A stretch of 8,043 bases of DNA from NCBI GenBank assembly GCA_919901705.1, contig CAKKPR010000344.1, positions 1 to 8,043 of the forward strand, written 5' to 3'. The translations under genes were made by a program, and so were the position numbers. The stretch is from Thermodesulfovibrionales bacterium (GTDB lineage Bacteria > Nitrospirota > Thermodesulfovibrionia > Thermodesulfovibrionales > UBA1546). Shown one piece after another: positions 1 to 5,145 of the stretch; position 1 is the first letter of the stretch, and every line of letters begins with the position of its first letter. Below the pieces are notes generated by a model that saw only the letters and a list, made by a program, of their open reading frames with translations, was not told the origin of the DNA and did no database searches.

Positions 1-315
1 GCAATGGGATCGGGTGGACAGGATGCAGGGGCACAGGGCGGAGGTTCAATGCTTCAGTCCTTTTTACCGCTGATATTGATATTTGTTATATTTTATTTTC
101 TCCTCATAAGGCCTCAGCAGAAAAAGGCCAAGGAACACAGACAGATGCTGGATAACCTGAAAAAAGGTGATAAGGTTATCACCTCAGGCGGGATATATGC
201 TGTTGTCGAGGCAGTTGGAACAAATACCATTACTCTGAAAATTGCAGAGAATGTAAAAGTGAAATTAGGAAAGGGAAATATTGCGGCAGTAAGGCCTGCT
301 TCAGAGGAAGAGTAG
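1..315 (+). CDS. yajC: YajC, Sec translocase accessory subunit (5' end outside window)
   Basis: YajC is a small single-span inner-membrane protein that associates with SecD and SecF and assists SecYEG-dependent export. Counting from the ATG at position 4, a Gly-rich stretch (residues 1-15) precedes one hydrophobic span (about 18-35, LPLILIFVIFYFLLI). The family hallmark RPQQKKAKEH follows (36-45), then a basic cytoplasmic domain with GDKVITSGGIY (about 55-65). The frame is open to base 1 (GCA precedes the ATG), and YajC proteins usually begin with a short hydrophobic segment ending near 'A-M/A-x-G' before the Gly-rich linker. The true start is therefore probably upstream and the gene is 5'-partial. 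A second in-frame ATG at 49 follows GGAGG by 4 nt, but starting there would remove the whole linker, so it is less likely. secD begins 112 bases downstream, the usual partner order. Identification is firm; only the start is uncertain. Confidence 0.95.
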   Translation, partial: AMGSGGQDAGAQGGGSMLQSFLPLILIFVIFYFLLIRPQQKKAKEHRQMLDNLKKGDKVITSGGIYAVVEAVGTNTITLKIAENVKVKLGKGNIAAVRPASEEE

Positions 316-320
316 AAAAA

Positions 321-406
321 CAGTGAGTAGTGCTAGTGTCCAGTGTCAGTGAAATACTCTAACTGACACTATGAAGGACTGACACTTACACTGACCACCG
401 ACACTA
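321..406. repeat. CAGTGTC-family two-armed repeat in the yajC-secD gap
   Basis: Most of the 112-base gap is repetitive. In the left arm AGTG recurs at 322, 329, 335, 342 and 348, that is at alternating 7- and 6-nt spacing. The right arm carries the complement CACT at 367, 383, 389 and 402. AGTGTCAGT (342-350) and ACTGACACT (362-370) form a perfect 9-bp inverted repeat around an 11-nt loop. The 10-mer CAGTGTCAGT (341-350) recurs at 3129-3138 in the secF-recJ gap, and a related element lies inside recJ. It ends just before the secD Shine-Dalgarno (GGGAGG, 412-417), so translation of secD should be unaffected. No U-tract follows the stem, so it does not look like an intrinsic terminator. Function unknown. 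Confidence 0.75.
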
Positions 407-427
407 ATTTTGGGAGGTTAGATTTAG

Positions 428-2053
428 ATGAAGAAAAATATTCTCTGGAGATTAATCCTTATCGGCTCAACAATTGTTCTTGCAGTAGTCTTTTTCCTGC
501 CGAACACGCCTTTATTCAGTCAGATGCCTGAGTGGTGGAAAAAGAATATGCCTGATAAAGGGATAACAATGGGCCTTGACCTTCAGGGCGGCATACACCT
601 TGTCTTTGAAGTTGAGGGGGAAAAGGCTGTTGAGCTGACAACAGAGCGTATTGCGCAGTCATTAAAGGATATCCTGGCCAAGAAAAAATTGAGTGCAGAT
701 ATTACAAGCAGCGGCATGCTCATAACAGTTGCCTCTGCATCAATGGATGTGAGAAAGGCTATAGAGGAGAACTACCCGATACTGACGCCTGTTGAGACGG
801 GAGCCAGGGTTGTTTATAAGATATCAGATAAAGAAGCAGGCAGGATCAGGGACGGCGCTGCTGACCAGGCGCTTGAAACAATCCGAAACAGGATAGACCA
901 GTTTGGAGTTGCAGAACCTACAATTCACAGGCAGGGCACAAACGAGATAGTAGTCCAATTGCCGGGGATAAAAGACCCAAAACGGGCCATAGAGATAATA
1001 GGAAAGACCGCACAACTTGAATTTAAAATAGTTGATGATTCATCGGCTGTTGCTGCCGAGATACCGGCGTCCATAGAGCCGGGAGAAGAAGAAAATCTTT
1101 TGAAAAAGTTCGCGGAAAAAATTCCTGCGGATGACGAGATACTCTTTGAGAAAAAGGTCAACAGGGAAACCGGAGCAGTCAGAAAAATACCTGTACTCCT
1201 TAAAAAACAGTCCGCGCTTACAGGCGACCTGCTCAAGGAGGCAAGGGTCAGCATAGATTCATCAAATTTTGGCCAGCCCTATGTTTCGATATCGTTCAAT
1301 ACAGCAGGCGCAAAACTCTTTGAAGAGGTAACCGCCGCCAATGTCAAGAAAAGGCTTGCGATAATACTTGACACATCCGTATATTCAACCCCTGTAATCC
1401 AGGAGAGGATTGGAGGCGGAAATGCGCAGATATCCGGAAGCTTCTCCATGGATGAGGCAAAGGACCTCGCGATAGTCCTGAAGGCCGGCGCGCTTCCCGC
1501 GCCTATAAAGATGCTGCAAAATATAACTGTGGGGCCGTCGCTTGGAACAGATTCAATCGAAGCGGGAAAGAGGGCAGGCATGATAGGGACCATACTCGTT
1601 GTAATCTTCATGGTTATCTATTACAGGCTTTCAGGTGTTATTGCAGATTTTGCGCTTGTCCTGAATATCGTATTGCTCTTGGGTGCAATGGCCTCCCTTA
1701 ATGCAACCCTTACAATGCCGGGCATTGCAGGCATAATCCTCGCAATCGGCATGGCAGTTGATTCAAATGTCCTTATGTTCGAAAGGATGAGGGATGAGTT
1801 GCGCTCCGGCAAGACGCCGAGAGCTGCGGTGGATTCAGGCTATCACAAGGCGTTCTGGACCATATTTGATTCGCATGTGACAACGCTGATAACAGCGGCA
1901 GTTCTGTTTCAGTTCGGCACCGGCCCGATAAAAGGGTTCGCTGTAACCCTCAGCCTGGGCGTTGCCATAAATCTTTTTACAGCGCTTATAGGCACAAAAA
2001 CAATTTTTGACATCATAAACAGCAGGCATGATGTCAAAAAGCTGAGCATATAG
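428..2053 (+). CDS. secD: SecD, protein translocase subunit
   Basis: SecD is an RND-type membrane protein that, with SecF, uses the proton gradient to pull substrates across the membrane after SecA/SecYEG-driven translocation. The 541-residue product has an N-terminal membrane span (about 6-26) and the signature GLDLQGGIHLVF (49-60). A large periplasmic P1 region follows, containing TIRNRIDQFGVAEP (151-164) and ISFNTAGAKLFEEVT (288-302). Next comes GGGNAQISGSFSMDEAKDLA (329-348), then five C-terminal spans from about 383 to 530. The intramembrane motif AVDSNVLMFERMRDE (443-457) carries the conserved Asp445 implicated in proton coupling in this family. GGGAGG at 412-417 lies 10 nt before the ATG and supports the start. 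Length is slightly below the E. coli form, as is common outside Gammaproteobacteria. It sits between yajC and secF, its complex partners. No disruption is seen. Confidence 0.97.
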   Translation: MKKNILWRLILIGSTIVLAVVFFLPNTPLFSQMPEWWKKNMPDKGITMGLDLQGGIHLVFEVEGEKAVELTTERIAQSLKDILAKKKLSADITSSGMLITVASASMDVRKAIEENYPILTPVETGARVVYKISDKEAGRIRDGAADQALETIRNRIDQFGVAEPTIHRQGTNEIVVQLPGIKDPKRAIEIIGKTAQLEFKIVDDSSAVAAEIPASIEPGEEENLLKKFAEKIPADDEILFEKKVNRETGAVRKIPVLLKKQSALTGDLLKEARVSIDSSNFGQPYVSISFNTAGAKLFEEVTAANVKKRLAIILDTSVYSTPVIQERIGGGNAQISGSFSMDEAKDLAIVLKAGALPAPIKMLQNITVGPSLGTDSIEAGKRAGMIGTILVVIFMVIYYRLSGVIADFALVLNIVLLLGAMASLNATLTMPGIAGIILAIGMAVDSNVLMFERMRDELRSGKTPRAAVDSGYHKAFWTIFDSHVTTLITAAVLFQFGTGPIKGFAVTLSLGVAINLFTALIGTKTIFDIINSRHDVKKLSI

Positions 2054-2070
2054 ATAAAGTATTTTTACAA

Positions 2071-2158
2071 TGTCATTGCGAGCCCGAAGGGCGTGGCAAT
2101 CTTTTTTTAAACCGAGATTGCTTCGTCATCCGCCTGAGGCGGACTCCTCGCAATGACA
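2071..2158. repeat. 88-bp palindromic MITE-like element with cloverleaf potential
   Basis: TGTCATTGCGAG (2071-2082) and CTCGCAATGACA (2147-2158) are perfect 12-bp terminal inverted repeats. Inside are a hairpin GCCC-GAA-GGGC (2082-2092), an inner stem GCAATCT (2096-2102) with AGATTGC (2115-2121), and a hairpin TCCGCC-TGA-GGCGGA (2129-2143). Together these allow a cloverleaf fold closed by the outer stem. Similar 'CATTGCGAG...GGCAATC' palindromes are, from memory, widespread in uncultured Nitrospirota, Deltaproteobacteria and some other genomes as non-coding dispersed repeats; I could not check copies. It occupies the middle of the 153-base secD-secF gap and leaves the secF ribosome-binding site intact. 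A T-run (2102-2108) sits in the loop of the inner stem, not after a strong hairpin, so terminator function is not supported. No transposase is nearby; any mobility would be in trans. Confidence 0.85.
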
Positions 2159-2206
2159 CAAAAGTCGTTATGTTTGTATTAGTTTATAAATCATAGAGGA
2201 GGATAG

Positions 2207-3118
2207 ATGTTAGAACTGATAAAAAATACGAATATAGATTTCATGGGCAAAAAATATATCGCCTTTGTGTTTTCAGGCATTCTTTCAATTATCGGCATAA
2301 TCGCCATAATCCAGATAGCCAACGGAAAGGCAAATCTCGGGATTGATTTTGCGGGCGGAACTTCAATACAGCTCAAATTCGAAAAACCAGTGGTCCTTCA
2401 TAATATAAGAAAGGCCCTTGAAGACAGCGGAATCAGGGATTTGGACCTTCAGGACCTGCCCACTGAAAACAAGATTCTCATAAGAGTAAAAAAGGCAGAA
2501 CATAAGCTCGGACAGACATCAGAGACAATAACGAACATTATAAGCCAGAAACTTCCTGATAACAAATATGTTGTTGATTCAACAACCGAGATAGGCCCGA
2601 AGGTTGGAGGCAAGCTCAGGTTAGACGCAGCAAAGGCAGCGGTGTTTGCCGTTATAGGAATACTTGTATATGTTGCATTCAGGTTTAAGTTCAACTTCGG
2701 TGTGGGCGCAACAATAGCAACATTCCATGATGTGCTTGCAGTCCTTGGTATATTCTTCCTGATGGGACGCGAGATAAACCTGATACTCGTAACAGCGCTC
2801 CTTACAATTGCCGGTTATTCCCTCACAGATACAGTTGTTGTCTTTGACAGGATACGGGAAAACCTCAAGATAAAGCATAAAGAGCCCCTTGACGCTATTA
2901 TGAATGCAAGCATAAATGAGGTGCTTTCAAGGACGATCATAACTTCGCTCACTGTACTCCTTACATCAATTGCACTCTTCTTTTTTGGAGGCGAAGTCAT
3001 CCATGACTTTAGCCTTGCAATGATTATGGGAGTTGTTATCGGCACGTATTCCTCAATATTCATAGCAAGCCCCACTGTCTTGTTGTGGGGAGGCAAAAGG
3101 CCGTTTGCCAAGAGGTAG
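2207..3118 (+). CDS. secF: SecF, protein translocase subunit
   Basis: SecF pairs with SecD as the second half of the proton-driven translocation motor in the inner membrane. The 303-residue product starts with the usual short cytoplasmic lead containing NTNIDFMGKK (7-16) and a first span (about 17-37). GIDFAGGTSIQLKF (45-58), the SecF counterpart of the SecD signature, follows. A small periplasmic domain ends at EIGPKVGGKLR (128-138). Five more spans run from about 141 to 295, with HDV (174-176) and AGYSLTDTVVVFDRIREN (202-219). This last motif is the SecF equivalent of the SecD coupling motif and includes Asp208 and Asp213. AGGAGG at 2197-2202 is 4 nt before the ATG, a slightly short but acceptable spacing. 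Length is normal. It is separated from secD by the cloverleaf repeat and from recJ by a CAGTG-family repeat, but runs in the same direction and is probably co-transcribed. Confidence 0.97.
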   Translation: MLELIKNTNIDFMGKKYIAFVFSGILSIIGIIAIIQIANGKANLGIDFAGGTSIQLKFEKPVVLHNIRKALEDSGIRDLDLQDLPTENKILIRVKKAEHKLGQTSETITNIISQKLPDNKYVVDSTTEIGPKVGGKLRLDAAKAAVFAVIGILVYVAFRFKFNFGVGATIATFHDVLAVLGIFFLMGREINLILVTALLTIAGYSLTDTVVVFDRIRENLKIKHKEPLDAIMNASINEVLSRTIITSLTVLLTSIALFFFGGEVIHDFSLAMIMGVVIGTYSSIFIASPTVLLWGGKRPFAKR

Positions 3119-3123
3119 ATTTG

Positions 3124-3180
3124 AGTGTCAGTGTCAGTTTTTAGTGCCGGTTACTGACACTGTTCACTGGCACTGTCCAC
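3124..3180. repeat. CAGTGTC-family repeat in the secF-recJ gap
   Basis: The 68-base gap is nearly all repeat. CAGTGTCAGT (3129-3138) and ACTGACACTG (3153-3162) form a perfect 10-bp inverted repeat around a 14-nt loop. AGTGCC (3143-3148) also matches GGCACT (3169-3174) in inverted orientation. The segment 3158-3175 is the exact reverse complement of 3888-3905 inside recJ (18 of 18). The 10-mer at 3129-3138 is identical to 341-350 in the yajC-secD gap. The element ends about 6 bases before the recJ ATG, and no Shine-Dalgarno is left between them. No U-run follows the stem, so it is not an obvious terminator. Confidence 0.75.
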
Positions 3181-3186
3181 TTATTT

Positions 3187-5040
3187 ATGCATAGAAAATG
3201 GCTTGTAAGCAGAACCAATCCTGAATATATAAGATATATATCAAAGGCCGTTTCTATCTCACCTGCACTTTCACAAATACTTATAAACAGGGGCTTAAAA
3301 ACCCCGCAGGAAATAAATGATTTCCTGAAGCCTGGCATATCCGGCCTTTCAGACCCTTTTGAACTGCCCGGAATAAAAACTGCCGTGGAAAGAATAAAGC
3401 ATGCGCTTGATATTAATGAACGCATCCTTGTCCACGGTGATTATGACGCCGACGGCCTCACTGCCACGGCAATAATGGTCCATGCGCTCAGAATGCATGG
3501 CTTGGACGTCCATTATTTTATCCCTAACAGAATTGCACATGGCTATGGCTTCAATCCTGCCGCTGTAAAGATTGCAAAGGAACTCGGGGCAACACTCATA
3601 ATCACGGTTGACTGCGGCATAACATCTTTTGAGGCTGCTGCTTATGCAAAAGCTGAGGGTATTGATGTAATAATTACAGACCATCATGAACCGGTAAAAA
3701 GCAGGATACAAGATACGGGATACAGGATGCAGGATAAAAAAGAACATGCATCGTGCATCGTGCATCATGCATCATTCGAACTGCCCGATACCGTTGCAGT
3801 TATAAATCCTAAACTTGCAACTTGCAACTTGCAACTTGCATCTCTCTCCGGCGCCGGCGTGGCATTCAAGATTGCCCAGGCATTGTGCAGTGCCAGTGAA
3901 CAGTGGACAGTGCCAGCACACAGACACTATCAACAAACACCGACACTGTGCACTGACACCGTAAACTGTTTGCTCGACCTTGCCGCCATAGGCACAATGG
4001 CAGATGTTGTTCCTCTCACAGGGGAAAACAGGATTATTGTCAGGGAAGGACTGAAGCTTATTCACGAAGGCCGGCGGCTCGGGATTAAGGCGCTTAAAAG
4101 CATTGCAGGCCTTGATGGGCGGCAAATCAGGGCAGAGCTTTTATCATTCACAATAATACCGAGGATAAATGCAGCGGGACGGCTTGCTGATTCGCAGGAT
4201 GTAGTGCGGCTTCTGCTTTCAGACAAAGAGGAAGAGGCGCTGGAACTGAGTTCATGGCTTGACAGGCTTAATTCTGAAAGACAGAAGCTTGATGAAGAAG
4301 TCTATCAGGAGGCATTATCAAGGCTTGCCGCAAAAGAACACGACTCAGTTATTGTACTCTCAGGAGAGGGATGGCATCTGGGCGTTGTGGGCATTGTTGC
4401 ATCAAGGCTTGCAGAAAAATTTTATTGCCCGGCATTTATCTTCTCAGAAGAAAATGGAATAGCAAAGGGGTCCGCAAGAAGCATCCCTTCTTTTGACCTC
4501 TGTAAAGGACTTTCTGAGTGCAATCGCCTCGGGCGACCCGCCGGGGCGGGTGAACTTCTTCTTTCTTTTGGCGGGCACAAGCAGGCAGCAGGCATAAAAC
4601 TCAGGGCAGAAAATATTTCCGATTTTGAAAAAGCAATACAGGGCGTCATAAAAAGCAGCCTGAGCAAAGATGACTTTATACCGTGCCTTGATATTGATGC
4701 AGATATCACGCTCGCCGAGGCCAATCATAACCTTGTCAAAGAACTTTCAATGCTTGAACCTCTGGGCTACGGAAATGAGAAACCATTCCTTGGCTCTAAA
4801 GGACTCGAGGTTATTAATCCAAGAATAGTCGGAAACAACCACCTCAAGATGAGACTTAAGCAGGGCCCGCAAACAATAGATGCAATCGGCTTTAATATGG
4901 CCGCACCCGGCGGCTCGCTGATGAGAGGAGATCCCAGCCCGCCGGATATCATAGATGCGGTATTCACTCTGGATATTAATGAATACAACGGCAACAGCTA
5001 CCTCCAATTAAACCTCAAGGCATTCAGGCCGAGCAAGTAA
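3187..5040 (+). CDS. recJ: RecJ, single-stranded-DNA 5'-3' exonuclease with repeat-derived insertions
   Basis: RecJ degrades single-stranded DNA 5' to 3' in recombination and mismatch/excision repair. All DHH-family motifs are present: HGDYDADGLTA (83-93), VDCGIT (141-146), DHH (165-167), GTMADVVPL (269-277) and RINAAGRL (326-333). The DHHA1 domain carries GWHLGVVGIVASRL (395-408) and GGHKQAAG (462-469). An OB-like C-terminus (about 500-617) follows. Length is 617 residues against about 560-580 for simple family members. The excess is explained by segments with no family counterpart: about 171-198 (between DHHEP and ELPDTVAVINP) and about 446-455 (before ELLLSFGGH). Residues 209-218 and 234-260 are repeat-derived replacements or loop material. 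No frame is broken and the catalytic residues are intact, so an active enzyme is likely. The ATG at 3187 gives the expected N-terminus (MHRKWLV). A stop lies in frame at 3142 with no ATG/GTG/TTG between, but no Shine-Dalgarno precedes it. Confidence 0.95.
   Translation: MHRKWLVSRTNPEYIRYISKAVSISPALSQILINRGLKTPQEINDFLKPGISGLSDPFELPGIKTAVERIKHALDINERILVHGDYDADGLTATAIMVHALRMHGLDVHYFIPNRIAHGYGFNPAAVKIAKELGATLIITVDCGITSFEAAAYAKAEGIDVIITDHHEPVKSRIQDTGYRMQDKKEHASCIVHHASFELPDTVAVINPKLATCNLQLASLSGAGVAFKIAQALCSASEQWTVPAHRHYQQTPTLCTDTVNCLLDLAAIGTMADVVPLTGENRIIVREGLKLIHEGRRLGIKALKSIAGLDGRQIRAELLSFTIIPRINAAGRLADSQDVVRLLLSDKEEEALELSSWLDRLNSERQKLDEEVYQEALSRLAAKEHDSVIVLSGEGWHLGVVGIVASRLAEKFYCPAFIFSEENGIAKGSARSIPSFDLCKGLSECNRLGRPAGAGELLLSFGGHKQAAGIKLRAENISDFEKAIQGVIKSSLSKDDFIPCLDIDADITLAEANHNLVKELSMLEPLGYGNEKPFLGSKGLEVINPRIVGNNHLKMRLKQGPQTIDAIGFNMAAPGGSLMRGDPSPPDIIDAVFTLDINEYNGNSYLQLNLKAFRPSK
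3702..3774. repeat. Two-armed heptamer element inside recJ (CAGGATA x5 / TGCATCG x4)
   Basis: The left arm (3702-3736) is five tandem imperfect copies of CAGGATA. After a 10-nt A-rich spacer the right arm (3747-3774) is four tandem copies of TGCATCG or TGCATCA. The right-arm core TGCATC is the reverse complement of GATGCA in the left arm (3727-3732), so the arms can form an imperfect hairpin. In the recJ frame it encodes RIQDTGYRMQD then ASCIVHHAS, about 28 residues between DHHEP and ELPDTVAVINP. RecJ proteins normally have only a few residues in that loop. It therefore looks like an in-frame insertion of about 84 bases (roughly 3697-3780). Neither heptamer array creates a stop codon in any forward frame. 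Confidence 0.85.
3813..3840. repeat. Four perfect tandem copies of ACTTGCA inside recJ
   Basis: ACTTGCA repeats exactly four times (28 bases) with no mismatch. It is translated as LATCNLQLA because a 7-base unit read in triplets gives a 7-residue cycle. It follows VINPK, where other RecJ proteins have a variable segment of about the same length before the L-S/A-G-x-G motif. Here it appears to have replaced rather than lengthened the protein. No inverted second arm is evident. Perfect identity of all copies suggests recent expansion or ongoing slippage. Confidence 0.9.
3885..3960. repeat. CAGTG-family two-armed repeat inside recJ
   Basis: AGTG recurs at 3889, 3895, 3902 and 3909 (6- and 7-nt spacing). 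Complementary CACT recurs at 3925, 3944 and 3951. CAGTGCCAGTG (3888-3898) pairs with CACTGTGCACTG (3944-3955) apart from one bulged base. The 18-mer at 3888-3905 is exactly the reverse complement of 3158-3175 upstream of recJ, so this is the same family in inverted orientation. In frame it encodes residues about 234-258, rich in Ser, Thr, Gln and His. This falls in the variable loop between VAFKIAQAL and LLDLAAIGTMAD. Confidence 0.8.
4522..4551. repeat. GC-rich double hairpin inserted in frame in the recJ DHHA1 domain
   Basis: Two abutting small palindromes lie here: TCGCC-TCG-GGCGA (4524-4536) and ACCCGCC-GG-GGCGGGT (4536-4551). The block is far richer in G and C than the surrounding gene. 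It encodes NRLGRPAGAG (residues 446-455) between SEC and ELLLSFGGH. Other RecJ proteins run almost directly from that Cys into the helix before FGGH, so about 9-10 residues look inserted. The right hairpin resembles, in design, the TCCGCC-TGA-GGCGGA hairpin in the secD-secF element, but the sequences are not identical. Confidence 0.65.
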
Positions 5041-5042
5041 GA

Positions 5043-5123
5043 AGCGTGTAGCGATTAGCGTATAGCGTGTATTTCCTTTTTCGCTACACGCTACACCCTA
5101 CACGCTTCCCCCTACACGCTTCC
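5043..5123. repeat. Two-armed heptamer element in the recJ-rel gap (AGCGTGT / ACACGCT)
   Basis: The left arm (5043-5070) is four tandem units of AGCGTGT type. An 11-nt T-rich spacer follows. The right arm (5082-5123) is six units in strict 7-nt phase alternating among CGCTACA, CCCTACA and CGCTTCC. The right arm contains ACACGCT repeatedly, the reverse complement of the left unit, so a long imperfect hairpin is possible. Its design matches the element at 3702-3774 although the unit differs. It lies just after the recJ stop and reaches to within about 10 bases of the -10-like sequence of rel. It could weaken read-through from recJ, but there is no U-tract directly after the stem. Confidence 0.85.
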
Positions 5124-5133
5124 CTGAAAGTTG

Positions 5134-5139
5134 TATAAT
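5134..5139 (+). promoter_or_regulatory. Perfect -10 box (TATAAT) positioned for a leaderless rel transcript
   Basis: TATAAT is a perfect sigma-70 -10 hexamer. Six bases separate it from the A of the ATG at 5146, which is where transcription would be expected to start. A 17-bp spacer puts the -35 region at 5111-5116 (CCTACA), matching TTGACA only in its last three bases, so the -35 is weak. The A+T-rich hexamer could also occur by chance. No Shine-Dalgarno is visible before 5146, which fits a leaderless message. Confidence 0.35.
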
Positions 5140-5145
5140 AAACCC

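Noticed and set aside
303..332. Frameshift or extra small gene between yajC and secD
   Set aside because: The yajC stop follows a normal acidic tail and the gap is occupied by the CAGTGTC repeat; no open frame with a ribosome site is present.
2071..2110. Hairpin plus T-run as an intrinsic terminator of secD
   Set aside because: The GCCC-GAA-GGGC stem is only 4 bp and lies 9 bases before the T-run, which itself sits in the loop of another stem.
2071..2158. The cloverleaf element as a tRNA gene
   Set aside because: It lacks the tRNA invariant positions, the 7-bp acceptor stem and the T-loop sequence; the closing stem is a 12-bp terminal inverted repeat.
3349..3768. Minus-strand open frame opposite recJ (139 codons), and similar ones opposite secD, secF and rel
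   Set aside because: They lie entirely opposite strongly supported genes, show no recognisable domain and have no ribosome site; they are shadows of the sense frame.
3702..3840. Tandem repeats in recJ as a CRISPR array
   Set aside because: Units are 7 nt and directly adjacent with no unique spacers, the pattern continues as protein, and no cas gene is present.
4259..4462. Plus-strand 67-codon open frame within recJ in another frame
   Set aside because: It overlaps the conserved DHHA1 region of recJ and its translation has no recognisable features.
3187..5040. recJ as a pseudogene because of its odd insertions
   Set aside because: The frame is open for 617 codons and all DHH and DHHA1 motifs are intact, so each insertion has preserved function.
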